DNA of 40,394 nt from a virus, in the IMG/VR virus record IMGVR_UViG_3300042908_000401, positions 1 to 40,394 of that record, one strand, 5' to 3'. Under the pieces are notes generated by a model. The model had not been told where the DNA came from and ran no database searches. It saw only the letters and a program-made list of their open reading frames with translations. Both the position numbers and the translations under genes were made by a program. This document shows, one piece after another, positions 32,057 to 39,202 of this stretch (position 1 is the stretch's first letter; every line of letters begins with the position of its first letter).

Positions 32057-34197
32057 GCAAAGTTAAAACCGCTCTCGCACTGGCGACTGAAGGCTTTTAT
32101 GTTTTTCCGTTAGAAGTTAACGGAAAGAAGCCTCTTATTATGGACTTTCCGCGTCAATCATCGCGCGATCCATTGGTCATTCAAGATTGGTGGCGCGGGC
32201 GCAATTACAATATCGGAATCTATACTGGAAAGTTCAGAGATAATGAGGCGCTTGTAGTCGTTGATGTTGACGACAAAGCCGGAAAAAATGGTAGCCAAAC
32301 GCTTGCCGTTCTTGACATGGAAGGCAAAGAGTTTCCTGCCACAATGGAACAAACCACGCCAAGTGGCGGACGGCATTTAATTTATCAATCGACTTACGCC
32401 TGTAAACAAGGCGTCGAAGTCCTTGGCAACGGTTTAGATATTCGTAGCCATGGCGGCTACATTGTTGGCCCTGACAGTGAGATAGACGGTAAGCCGTATT
32501 CCTTAGTCGCCAACGTCAATAATATAAAACCCGCACCAAATTGGTTGCTTAACCGATTAGGCAAGAGCGTTGATGTAACTCCCCAAGCAAAGATCGTCCT
32601 TAAAGGGATTGACCCTGAGAAAGCCGAACAGCGCGCGATTAAATATCTCTCGACGCTAGAACCTACAGAACAAGGTAGCAGAAATGATACGGGCTACCGC
32701 GTTGCCGTTAAGCTGAAAGACCTTGGGTGTTCAGTCGATCAAACGTTTGGTTTGATGCTTGAGCATTGGGTTGTTGAACCGGCGCTTCCGCTGGAAGAGT
32801 TAGAGGCCGTTGTTCACTCCGCATTCAAATATGGAAAGGAGCCTCAAGGCGCAGCCGCGCCAGAGGCCATATTTCCTGCTGTTGAGGATGACGGAGTAGA
32901 GCATCCCGTTCATCAATTAAATAGCGATTTCTGTTTTATCAAAACTGGCGCTTTTATTTTGCAAGAAACAACGGATCATAAGCATCGTTACACAACGCAT
33001 CATCTAAGCCCGTTCGAATTTAACAAATGGTTTGCCAATAAGAAAATCACCATAGGCAAGAAAACCCGTTCCGTTTCAGAAGAATGGATGGAATGGGAAG
33101 ACAGGAGACAGTTTGATGGGGTTGTATTCGCGCCGCGGCAGGACATGGGGTCGCGCTGGTTCAATCTCTGGCGGGGGTTCACCGTCGAACCCGCCGAAAC
33201 CAGCGAACACCCATCAGTCAAACTTTTTCTTGAACACGCTCTTGTTAATGTTTGCGCGAACGATCCGAAATTATTTGGATGGCTCATGGCTTATTTCGCC
33301 CATGCGATACAAAGGCCGTGGGAAAAACCGCTTGTCGCCCTTGTCTTCAAGGGCAACAAAGGGACAGGCAAGAACGCATTGTTGGAGCGTTTCGGCGCGC
33401 TGTTGGGTCCGCATTTTTTAGTGGCCGATGATTCAAGGTATTTGCTTTCATCATTCAACAGTCATCTTGAGAGTTGTCTTTTCTTTGTTTTGGACGAAGC
33501 CTGTTGGGCTGGCGACAAACATGCGGAAGGCAAACTTAAAGGTTTGATCACAGGATCACAGCATAACATCGAACGCAAAGGTGCGGAGCCATATCGCGTT
33601 GATAATTTAACGCGCGTTGCAATCATTGGAAACGAGGATTGGCTAGTTCCGGCTTCTCAAGATGAACGTCGCTTTGCGGTTTTTAATGTTGGTAACGGCA
33701 GATTACAGGACCGCGAGTTCTTTAAATCAATGCGGGTTGGGATGGAGCAGGGCGGCTATAGCAATTTGCTCCGTTATTTTATGGATTACGATCTAAGTAA
33801 ATTTGATGTCAACGACGCGCCAAAGACTGAGGGTTTGTTTGAGCAAAAAGTTGAATCTTTAGAACCCGTCTCAGATTGGTGGTTCGAATGTCTCATGTCC
33901 AACAGTTTAATTGGCGGAGACTTTGAAGGCGATATGCCAAGAGAAATCCCATCAAACAGATTAATGAACGCTTTTATGCGCCGCATGAAAGTTAGAAACG
34001 TTCACAGCCGCATTAAAAACGAAAGCGGTTTCTTTAGAGCATTTAAACGCATTTGTCCCGGCTATGAGAAGGTGCGCGTTGCGAAAGGAAAGCATGAACC
34101 AACAGATTCTACTTACAAAGTTGAACTGCCGACTATTGAACAAATGAGACAGGATTTTAGCAAACACATGGGGCATGAAATAAAATGGGAACAGTAA
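32053..34197 (+). CDS. PrimPol-helicase (bifunctional primase/VapE-like protein)
   Basis: The ATG at 32053 overlaps the polymerase stop (ATGA) and gives 714 aa. An in-frame start at 32029 is less likely. The N-terminal part has features of the archaeo-eukaryotic PrimPol fold: YVFPLEVNGKKPL (residues 12-25 region), GIYTG, VVVDVDDKAG (metal-binding DVD) and TTPSGGRHLIY. The C-terminal part has an SF3/VapE-like ATPase: Walker A GNKGTGKNALL (about residues 432-442), Walker B FFVLDEACWAG (about 477-487), and a later TGSQHNIERKGAEPYRVDNLTRVAIIGNE (sensor-type) region. It should prime and unwind DNA at the origin. It ends inside the small HTH gene. Confidence 0.9.
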   Translation: MSKVKTALALATEGFYVFPLEVNGKKPLIMDFPRQSSRDPLVIQDWWRGRNYNIGIYTGKFRDNEALVVVDVDDKAGKNGSQTLAVLDMEGKEFPATMEQTTPSGGRHLIYQSTYACKQGVEVLGNGLDIRSHGGYIVGPDSEIDGKPYSLVANVNNIKPAPNWLLNRLGKSVDVTPQAKIVLKGIDPEKAEQRAIKYLSTLEPTEQGSRNDTGYRVAVKLKDLGCSVDQTFGLMLEHWVVEPALPLEELEAVVHSAFKYGKEPQGAAAPEAIFPAVEDDGVEHPVHQLNSDFCFIKTGAFILQETTDHKHRYTTHHLSPFEFNKWFANKKITIGKKTRSVSEEWMEWEDRRQFDGVVFAPRQDMGSRWFNLWRGFTVEPAETSEHPSVKLFLEHALVNVCANDPKLFGWLMAYFAHAIQRPWEKPLVALVFKGNKGTGKNALLERFGALLGPHFLVADDSRYLLSSFNSHLESCLFFVLDEACWAGDKHAEGKLKGLITGSQHNIERKGAEPYRVDNLTRVAIIGNEDWLVPASQDERRFAVFNVGNGRLQDREFFKSMRVGMEQGGYSNLLRYFMDYDLSKFDVNDAPKTEGLFEQKVESLEPVSDWWFECLMSNSLIGGDFEGDMPREIPSNRLMNAFMRRMKVRNVHSRIKNESGFFRAFKRICPGYEKVRVAKGKHEPTDSTYKVELPTIEQMRQDFSKHMGHEIKWEQ

Positions 34198-34403
34198 GTT
34201 TAACACCACATGAAACAGCAGAACGCTTAAAGGTAACTACTGGAACCTTGGCGAATTGGCGCGTTCGAGGTAACGGGCCGCGATATATGAAATACGGAAA
34301 CAAGATTTATTATCCTGTTTCTGAGATTGATGACTTTGAACGTCGCATGTTGCGCGGATCGACGGCTGAAAAACCAAGGGGTAAAGCCCATGACCAAGCC
34401 TGA
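34185..34403 (+). CDS. Small HTH protein (MerR/AlpA-like; excisionase candidate)
   Basis: This 72-aa protein has a helix-turn-helix of the AlpA/excisionase type: SLTPHETAERLKVTTGTLANWRVRGNGPRYMKYGNKIYYPVSEIDDF (key parts ETAERLKVTTGTLANWR, GPRYMKYGN and YPVSEID). Such small proteins act as excisionases or transcription factors. It starts within the primase-helicase gene and lies 1.2 kb before attP, which fits an Xis role, but other activator roles are equally possible. Confidence 0.65.
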   Translation: MGTVSLTPHETAERLKVTTGTLANWRVRGNGPRYMKYGNKIYYPVSEIDDFERRMLRGSTAEKPRGKAHDQA

Positions 34404-34587
34404 GATTATTGCGCCTTTCCGCAGATACGGTTCATTTGAAAAATTGACGCCAAGTGAGAAGAAAACTCTTACTTTGGTTGAAAAAGGCATGACGCGGCAG
34501 CAAATGGCCGACGATTTAAAAATTGGAATCAAAACCCTGCACAATCGCTTATACGCAATAAAACAAAAGTTGGAGGCGAAGGGATGA
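34390..34587 (+). CDS. Small LuxR-type HTH protein
   Basis: Read from the ATG at 34390 (AAGGGG ribosome binding site eight bases upstream) this is 65 aa. The sequence LTPSEKKTLTLVEKGMTRQQMADDLKIGIKTLHNRLYAIKQKLEAKG is a GerE/LuxR-type HTH (key words LTPSEKKTL, MTRQQMADDL and TLHNRLYAIKQKL) and fills the C-terminal 45 residues. It overlaps the AlpA-like gene by 14 bases. It is a likely DNA-binding regulator, possibly of late or integration genes. The in-frame start at 34327 lacks a site. Confidence 0.6.
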   Translation: MTKPEIIAPFRRYGSFEKLTPSEKKTLTLVEKGMTRQQMADDLKIGIKTLHNRLYAIKQKLEAKG

Positions 34588-34718
34588 AAGAAGAGGAATA
34601 TATCTACACTGTCGCCATGGCGATTTACCGTTCTTCGCCTCAGTTCTCTAACATTACATTTGAGGACGCGCTTACTATGGCCCGCGCTGTTGTGAAAATC
34701 ATAGAGGCATACAAATGA
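34584..34718 (+). CDS. 44-aa protein, uncharacterised
   Basis: The ATG at 34584 overlaps the LuxR-type gene stop by four bases (ATGA). GGAGG lies upstream of the ATG. The peptide starts MKEEEYIYTVAMAIYRSS and is helical (FEDALTMARAVVKIIEAYK). Its stop overlaps the methyltransferase start by four bases. This coupled position supports expression. Function is not known. Confidence 0.55.
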   Translation: MKEEEYIYTVAMAIYRSSPQFSNITFEDALTMARAVVKIIEAYK

Positions 34719-35368
34719 CACAACAAAATACGTCGCATGCGGTTATGGCGCAGCGCAACCCAAACTTGACTAAGGTTGATGACTTTCCAACGCCGCCTTG
34801 GGCGACCAGGGCGCTTGTCCAACATGTTTTACAAAAGACGATTGGACTTACAGACCTCCACAAAATGAGCGTTTGGGAACCGGCGTGTAATAGAGGCCAT
34901 ATGGCCAAGCCTCTGGCTGAGTATTTTGGGACAGTTTATGCGACTGATGTTGTCGATTACGGGTGGGAAGGCCAGCAGCAGGAATGGGATTACGTTTCGA
35001 CCATTATGCCGAATTGCATTGGCAACAGGGATGTTGATTGCGTAATCACCAACCCGCCATTTTCGAGAGCCGAAAAGTTCATCAAGAGGTCGATGTTTGT
35101 CCCCGGATCGCGCGTCGTGGCGATGCTTTGTCGGACGGCCATTCTTGAGAGCCACAAGCGCTATAAAAAAATCTTCAGCATTCATCCGCCCGCCTATGTC
35201 GCTCAGTTCGTGGAGCGAGTGCCAATGCTTCAAGGGCGCCTCGATCCCAAGGCGACAACCGCGACGGCTTACTGCTGGCTGGTATGGATTGTGGGGGTCA
35301 AAGATACTCGACTCATCTGGATACCGCCATGCCGGTCAACGCTCGAAAGGGGCGGCGATTACTCTTAA
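34715..35368 (+). CDS. Orphan DNA adenine (N6) methyltransferase
   Basis: This 217-aa protein has the SAM-binding motif I WEPACNRGHM (residues 54-63), an acidic motif II (ATDVVD, D78) and the catalytic motif IV NPPF (residues 113-116), which points to N6-adenine methylation. The N-terminus DDFPTPPWATRAL (22-34) is common in phage Dam-type proteins. No restriction enzyme gene lies nearby, so this is an orphan enzyme, probably protecting phage DNA or altering gene regulation. It lies next to attP. The target sequence cannot be predicted. Confidence 0.85.
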   Translation: MTQQNTSHAVMAQRNPNLTKVDDFPTPPWATRALVQHVLQKTIGLTDLHKMSVWEPACNRGHMAKPLAEYFGTVYATDVVDYGWEGQQQEWDYVSTIMPNCIGNRDVDCVITNPPFSRAEKFIKRSMFVPGSRVVAMLCRTAILESHKRYKKIFSIHPPAYVAQFVERVPMLQGRLDPKATTATAYCWLVWIVGVKDTRLIWIPPCRSTLERGGDYS

Positions 35369-35369
35369 A

Positions 35370-35395
35370 ATTTGCGACCAGTGTGCGACCAGCGA
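35370..35395 (+). repeat. attP arm-type repeat, left copy
   Basis: This 26-base repeat is identical to 35612-35637. It contains two tandem GCGACCAG-like boxes (GCGACCAGTGTGCGACCAGC). The two copies flank the tRNA-derived core and are most simply integrase arm-binding sites. It begins right after the methyltransferase stop. Confidence 0.7.
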
Positions 35396-35451
35396 CCTTT
35401 TTTGACCCTTGTGGAAAAATATTTTTTTGTATCTAAGTCTTTGATTTTGTT

Positions 35452-35498
35452 TGGTGCCGACTGAGGGATTCGAACCCCCGACCTACTGATTACAAATC
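35452..35498 (-). other. attP: attP core: 3' 47 bp of tRNA-Thr(TGT) gene
   Basis: On the minus strand this reads from the anticodon stem-loop (GATTTGTAATC, anticodon TGT, loop TTTGTAA) through a T-arm (GGGGG TTCGAAT CCCTC) to AGTCGGC and ACCA. Only positions 30-76 of a tRNA are present, so this is not a working gene. This is the usual identity segment of tRNA-targeted integration and would rebuild the host tRNA-Thr gene after insertion. An inverted repeat AGGTTA/TAACCT (35508-35524) lies next to it, possibly for IHF or Xis. Confidence 0.85.
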
Positions 35499-35611
35499 TG
35501 ACTTGACAGGTTAATTGCTAACCTCATAGGATCACGCAACATCACTGAAACAGTCATTTATCGCATTTCTGTGTAACGCGCAATCATCCCAAATATCGCT
35601 GTTTCACGAAG

Positions 35612-35637
35612 ATTTGCGACCAGTGTGCGACCAGCGA
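35612..35637 (+). repeat. attP arm-type repeat, right copy
   Basis: This is an identical copy of 35370-35395, ending 11 bases before the integrase ATG at 35649. The same GCGACCAG boxes are seen. Binding here could also auto-regulate the integrase promoter. Confidence 0.7.
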
Positions 35638-35648
35638 GGTTTGGGAAA

Positions 35649-36752
35649 ATGATATTAAATGAGAGAGCCATCAAGGCCGCTAACCCAGGCGATGTGTTAC
35701 GCGATCCGTCCGTAAAAGGTTTACATCTACGCGCCTTTGCAGAGCGGAGCACATTCTATCTCTATTATCGAACCAAGAGTGGAACGGAGCGCCGCCCCAA
35801 ACTAGGCGACTACGGAACGATCACACTTACTCAAGCCCGCGACATGGCTAAGAAGTGGTTGGCCGAAGTGGCGGAGGGCAAAGACCCCGCTGCTGCGCTT
35901 AAGGTCAAGATTGAAGCTCCGACTATGGCTGACCTATGGGTTCAGTATTGGGACAACCACGGCAAGAAAAAGAAGTCCGCAAAAGAAGACGCCGACATTT
36001 ACCGCCGCCATATCCAGCCTCGATTTGGCAAAAAGAAACTGGCTGACATCAGCTATTCGGACGTGTCGGCCATGGTTGTGGCTATGGAGAAAACGCCCGT
36101 ATCCGCCAATCGGACGCTTTCGCTGCTTTCTAAGATGTTTAATTTTGCGCATCGCCCGCTTGAATGGACGGATAAAAATCCTGTCAAAGGTGTTGCCAGA
36201 TATAAAGAAGAGGGTAGGCGGCGATACATGGAGGGCGAGGAAGCCCACAAGATCGCTGAAATCCTTCATAAAGAATCTGCAAATCACCCCGCCAGCGTGG
36301 CGTTTATCTATCTCCTGATCCTAACCGGCGCGCGTTCGGGGGAGATTGCAGGGGCTAAATGGTCTTGGGTCAAAGGCGACGTAATTGAACTGCCGGATTC
36401 AAAGACAGGCAAAAAGACAGTCCACCTTCCGCCGCAGGCTCTTGAAGTAATGGATAGGCTTCCAAAAACCTCTGGCACAATCACAGGAATAAAAAGCCCC
36501 AAGCGGCTATGGGACAAAGTTCGCGCTGAAGTTGGCTGTCACGATCTGCGCATCCACGATTTGCGCCATTCGTTTGCGTCCGCTGCCTTGGCTGCTGGTC
36601 TGTCGTTAACAGAAATTGGCGAGTTGCTTGGCCATAAATCCGCACAGACCACAAAGCGTTACGCTCATTTAGTTAAAGATGCTGGCGTTGCCGCAGCGAC
36701 CAAAGCCGCAGACAGGATTGCCAGTCAGATGCGCGTTAACATTTTTGCATAA
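35649..36752 (+). CDS. int: Tyrosine integrase
   Basis: This 367-aa protein from the ATG at 35649 integrates the phage at a tRNA-Thr gene. The N-terminus NERAIKAANPGDVLRDPSVKGLHLRA matches the DUF4102 arm-binding domain of P4-type integrases. The catalytic domain has LTGARSGEIAGAKW (first Arg near residue 228), HDLRHSFAS (HxxR, near residues 304-310) and LLGHKSAQTTKRYAHL (Tyr near residue 338). The ATG at 35649 fits better than the GTG at 35625, which lies in the arm repeat. It converges on the last late genes. Confidence 0.93.
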   Translation: MILNERAIKAANPGDVLRDPSVKGLHLRAFAERSTFYLYYRTKSGTERRPKLGDYGTITLTQARDMAKKWLAEVAEGKDPAAALKVKIEAPTMADLWVQYWDNHGKKKKSAKEDADIYRRHIQPRFGKKKLADISYSDVSAMVVAMEKTPVSANRTLSLLSKMFNFAHRPLEWTDKNPVKGVARYKEEGRRRYMEGEEAHKIAEILHKESANHPASVAFIYLLILTGARSGEIAGAKWSWVKGDVIELPDSKTGKKTVHLPPQALEVMDRLPKTSGTITGIKSPKRLWDKVRAEVGCHDLRIHDLRHSFASAALAAGLSLTEIGELLGHKSAQTTKRYAHLVKDAGVAAATKAADRIASQMRVNIFA

Positions 36753-36756
36753 AGAA

Positions 36757-36780
36757 CCCGCCAATCTTTCGATTGACGGG
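36757..36780. terminator. Bidirectional hairpin between integrase and late operon end
   Basis: CCCGCCAATC (36757-36766) and GATTGACGGG (36771-36780) form a 10-bp stem with one mismatch and loop TTTC, just after the integrase stop. On the minus strand it is followed by TTCTTTATG, a T-rich tail. It likely ends both the integrase and the late transcript. Confidence 0.65.
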
Positions 36781-36804
36781 TCAAGTTCGCCAGGGAGGAT
36801 GGCG

Positions 36805-37164
36805 TTACGCTTTGACGGTAGCCTTGCGAGTTTCAAACTCTTTTGCAGGGCGCTCGACAAAATCTGCTGAAATTTCTTTAGCCAAAGCCAATTCAAGTTC
36901 GGCTAGTTTTGGAACCGTTGGCTGTTCTTTAGCGACTAGCGGCATGGCTTCATATGCCGGATCGCCCTTGGCGCGGGGTAACTGGCCAAGCGTATGGAAT
37001 AATATATCCGCAGTCTGCGCGTCTGCATCAAGCCAAATGTCGGCGTCTCGACCAAGAGCCACGCGGGCTTCCCGAACAGCGTTGATTGCTACAGACCGCA
37101 ATCTGTTTTCAACGACTTTAAATTCTTCACCTGATGACTGAATAGCACTTAATGCGTCTATCAT
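36805..37164 (-). CDS. Last late gene, uncharacterised
   Basis: This 119-aa helical protein starts MIDALSAIQSSGEEFKVVEN, with a middle segment AVREARVALGRDADIWLDADAQTADILFHTLGQ and an Ala/Glu-rich end. No family is recognised. It follows the spanins with a gap of 13 bases and precedes the terminator. It could be a virion or lysis accessory protein. No motif points to enzyme activity. Confidence 0.55.
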   Translation of the reverse strand: MIDALSAIQSSGEEFKVVENRLRSVAINAVREARVALGRDADIWLDADAQTADILFHTLGQLPRAKGDPAYEAMPLVAKEQPTVPKLAELELALAKEISADFVERPAKEFETRKATVKA

Positions 37165-37177
37165 ACTCTCTCCTGGG

Positions 37178-37393
37178 CTACTCGCTGACGCGGCAGGCTT
37201 CTCTCAGCTTGCGGTAGTCAACGATCATTTGGGCGATTTGCTGTTTGCTAACGCCCTTCAATTCTTTCGCCGCCTGTTGTTGTTGCTCTAATGTGTAATC
37301 GACCAGGGGAGGGCAACTTCCACTGGCTGACTGAGTTGATTGACAAGCCGCTAAACTAAAAACGGCCAGCGTTAAGATCGCTAATTGTTTCAT
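37178..37393 (-). CDS. Outer-membrane spanin (Rz1-like lipoprotein)
   Basis: This 71-aa protein has a lipoprotein signal (MKQLAILTLAVFSLAACQS) with the lipobox LAAC and a short periplasmic part, with Pro and Cys close after the signal (SGSCPPLVDYTLEQQQQ). It overlaps the upstream TM/coiled-coil gene by 38 bases in another frame, the usual Rz/Rz1 arrangement, although here Rz1 is downstream and only partly overlaps. Spanins fuse inner and outer membranes at the end of lysis. Confidence 0.75.
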   Translation of the reverse strand: MKQLAILTLAVFSLAACQSTQSASGSCPPLVDYTLEQQQQAAKELKGVSKQQIAQMIVDYRKLREACRVSE

Positions 37394-37598
37394 CTACACT
37401 CTTGGGTTTTGCCAAGATGGCCGCTTGAATCTTAAGACGCTGGTTCTCTTCTTCGGCTCTGCGAAGTCGTTCTTCCAGTCGCCCCATTTCCTCAAGGTTC
37501 AGCAACACATAGCGCACTATAAAATACGCTATCGCTGAACCGAAGATGCCAAGCAGAAGGGTAAGCATGTCACTGATCGACGTTGCCGCCGGTAACAT
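37356..37598 (-). CDS. Inner-membrane spanin-like protein (Rz-like)
   Basis: This 80-aa protein has one TM segment (LTLLLGIFGSAIAYFIVRYVLL) and then a charged coiled-coil (LEEMGRLEERLRRAEEENQRL), as in i-spanins. The ATG at 37598 has AAAGGA five bases upstream and overlaps the holin-like end. An alternative ATG at 37568 has no clear ribosome binding site. It works with the lipoprotein gene that overlaps its end. Short for an Rz protein, so a holin or other membrane role is also possible. Confidence 0.65.
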   Translation of the reverse strand: MLPAATSISDMLTLLLGIFGSAIAYFIVRYVLLNLEEMGRLEERLRRAEEENQRLKIQAAILAKPKSVDETISDLNAGRF

Positions 37599-37752
37599 TC
37601 ACGTCCTTTGCGGCGATTAAGCCAAATGCAATAAGGACTGCGGTTATGTCTTCGCCGCTTATGGATTTGGTCGTCCAAAACTTATAAGCAACGCCAAGCA
37701 GGGCAAGAACGCCCGCAGCGGTCGTCTTCCAGTTGATTGCGAGCATATTCAT
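37570..37752 (-). CDS. Holin-like membrane protein
   Basis: The ATG at 37752 (with GGAGGG seven bases upstream) gives a 60-aa protein, MNMLAINWKTTAAGVLALLG and on. It has one or two hydrophobic helices (AAGVLALLGVAYKFW, and ITAVLIAFGLIAA) and the ending KDVNVTGGN, typical of small holins or holin-like proteins beside endolysin genes. It would open the inner membrane for endolysin release. An upstream start at 37839 lacks a site and overlaps the endolysin. Confidence 0.75.
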   Translation of the reverse strand: MNMLAINWKTTAAGVLALLGVAYKFWTTKSISGEDITAVLIAFGLIAAKDVNVTGGNVDQ

Positions 37753-37831
37753 TTTATGGCCCTCCATCGAAACATCTTGTATAGCTGCAAAGTTACAGCA
37801 ACGCAACGTATTAGCATTATCGCAACAAAGT
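37753..37831 (-). promoter_or_regulatory. Region between endolysin and holin with GTTGCG repeats
   Basis: On the minus strand this contains GTTGCGATAATGCTAATACG (37826-37807), with further GTTGCG sequences at both sides (in reverse, CGCAAC at 37801-37806 and 37834-37839). It likely holds a promoter or activator site that lets holin and spanin genes be expressed separately from the endolysin. Confidence 0.45.
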
Positions 37832-38239
37832 TCACGCAACAGCAGGCGTTTTACCCGCGCGGAGTTGTGCGAGGGTCAAACCACCCGTCCATTGTAGGTG
37901 AGCCGTCTCAAACTTAAGCCCTTCAAGTCCGAGACTTTCGCCAATTTCCCTTGCTCGTTTAAAAGCGCGCGCATCGTTCCACATGGCTTTGCCGTTAACG
38001 ATTGGAACGAAATCGAATGCCAGTCTGTAATTATGAAATGACTGTCCGCCCTTGGCGTATGTAACAATTCGCCCTGGCTTGGTGCGCCCTTGAGCATAAA
38101 TCGCATTCTGAGATTCGTTGTCGCGATAGGTGGACGTGATCAAAATGTCGATGCCTGCCTTTTTACAGGCGGCAATAAACGCTTTGGCTTTAGCTGCCAC
38201 AGTAGGGTGTAGGTCTTCAATTTTCCGACTGTTTATCAT
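37832..38239 (-). CDS. Endolysin, L-Ala-D-Glu peptidase-type (M15)
   Basis: Read from the ATG at 38239 this 135-aa protein is a M15-family peptidase. The motifs are TSTYRDNESQNAIYAQGRT (residues 35-53), SFHNYRLAFDF (H69, D76) and HLQW (H114), the zinc ligands. It cuts peptide cross-links or stem peptides in peptidoglycan. It has no signal peptide, so it needs a holin. Its start is set by overlap with the 41-aa gene: ATG follows at the TGA (CAATGATAA). Confidence 0.9.
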   Translation of the reverse strand: MINSRKIEDLHPTVAAKAKAFIAACKKAGIDILITSTYRDNESQNAIYAQGRTKPGRIVTYAKGGQSFHNYRLAFDFVPIVNGKAMWNDARAFKRAREIGESLGLEGLKFETAHLQWTGGLTLAQLRAGKTPAVA

Positions 38240-38361
38240 TGAAAAGATTCCAACATCTTGTAGGCGATAATGCCGCATCTATAAGCGAAAATAATAACAA
38301 CCAACGCCGTGGCGAACATCGCTAACTTCATTAAAGCTGCGATGTCGTCAGGATGCATCAT
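38236..38361 (-). CDS. 41-aa membrane peptide next to endolysin
   Basis: The ATG at 38361 overlaps the previous gene's stop (ATGA) and the TGA at 38236-38238 overlaps the endolysin start. The peptide is MMHPDDIAALMKLAMFATAL then VVIIFAYRCGIIAYKMLESFQ, one TM helix. The tight coupling on both sides supports translation. It could be a second holin, pinholin or antiholin. Small and easily missed in automatic calls. Confidence 0.6.
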   Translation of the reverse strand: MMHPDDIAALMKLAMFATALVVIIFAYRCGIIAYKMLESFQ

Positions 38362-38600
38362 GGCTTATCGACCTTGCCATCTAGTCTGTCGAAGATTTTA
38401 CCGAGCATGTCCTCTATGCGTTTAAGATCGTCCCGATAATCGTCTTTGGACAAATATTTAATAGGCATAGAACGAACGTCTGTATCGAGGCGCTCAATCG
38501 CCTTGCTGATGTTACTTAGCGTATAACCGCCAAGAAAAGCCGCCAGTGTAAGGGCTATATTGAATGCTATTTGATAATCCATGGCGGCGCTCATCGTCAT
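38358..38600 (-). CDS. Small membrane protein with C-terminal coiled coil
   Basis: This 80-aa protein has an N-terminal TM helix (YQIAFNIALTLAAFLGGYTL) and an acidic/basic helical C-terminus (DDYRDDLKRIEDMLGKIFDRLDGKVDKP). The ATG at 38600 overlaps the oxygenase stop by four bases. It resembles small proteins beside endolysins in phage lysis cassettes, sometimes called holin or spanin-like. The exact role is uncertain. Confidence 0.6.
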   Translation of the reverse strand: MTMSAAMDYQIAFNIALTLAAFLGGYTLSNISKAIERLDTDVRSMPIKYLSKDDYRDDLKRIEDMLGKIFDRLDGKVDKP

Positions 38601-39202
38601 TTTCCTAGATATAAAGCGGTTAGTTCGTCTTCATCGCCAATGTGTCCGACAGGAAACATATTAAATGCTAGACTAATTCTTGTATCTTCGCCGCCTAATG
38701 GTTGAACCATATGCGTTAGGTGAGACGGGAAGAAAACTAAATCGCCTGTGCCGACAGGAAACCACCAACTCTCTGAGTTATAGCTATTCCATTCAACCGG
38801 TGGGAATTTGATTGGCTGATAAGCATCCTTATAAAAGAATATTTTATCGGTTTCTTTATTAGCATTTACATAAAAGCAGCCAGATATATACGAATTAGGA
38901 TGGGCGTGTTTATGATGATATTGACCCGGCGCTGTCCAGTTAAGCCAAGACTGCGTTACTTTTAAACGAACATCATTTTTAGGGTTTACAGTTCCCATAA
39001 AATATTCTTGAGCGCATTTTTCAATAAATGTCGTAAGATTAGCTATTTTCTTTTGTTTTAAAATATATTTATCGACGCTGCTTGTGTTCCCATCGTTCGG
39101 ACGCTGTTCTTGCTCAGAGAAGAACTTAATCTGCGCGTCCGAAAGCCCTTCTTCAAATTTGAAGAACCCAACAGCCGTAGGAAACAGGTTTTCAATTATC
39201 AT
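38597..39202 (-). CDS. 2OG-Fe(II) oxygenase-like protein
   Basis: Read from the ATG at 39202 (ATGA overlap with the previous gene; an earlier in-frame start has no support) this 201-aa protein starts MIIENLFPTAVGFFKF. It has the HxH region QYHHKHAHPNSYISGCFYVN (H99/H101), a later FFPSHLTHMVQPL (H161/H164) and R175 in TRISLAFN, which match the iron and 2-oxoglutarate ligands of the oxygenase family common in cyanophages and other marine phages. Such enzymes may hydroxylate proteins or nucleotides. Its place after the glycine-rich fibre gene is unusual and suggests modification of a virion protein, which is not proven. Confidence 0.8.
   Translation of the reverse strand: MIIENLFPTAVGFFKFEEGLSDAQIKFFSEQEQRPNDGNTSSVDKYILKQKKIANLTTFIEKCAQEYFMGTVNPKNDVRLKVTQSWLNWTAPGQYHHKHAHPNSYISGCFYVNANKETDKIFFYKDAYQPIKFPPVEWNSYNSESWWFPVGTGDLVFFPSHLTHMVQPLGGEDTRISLAFNMFPVGHIGDEDELTALYLGK

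Noticed and set aside
35452-35498. Functional tRNA-Thr gene
   Set aside because: Only the 3' 47 bases are present; the acceptor 5' strand, D-arm and most of the anticodon stem's 5' side are missing, so it is an attachment site fragment.
21436-36752. Phage-encoded single-subunit RNA polymerase, expected for classic T7 relatives
   Set aside because: No gene of the needed size or motifs exists; the only large early proteins are the SNF2 helicase, DNA polymerase and PrimPol-helicase.
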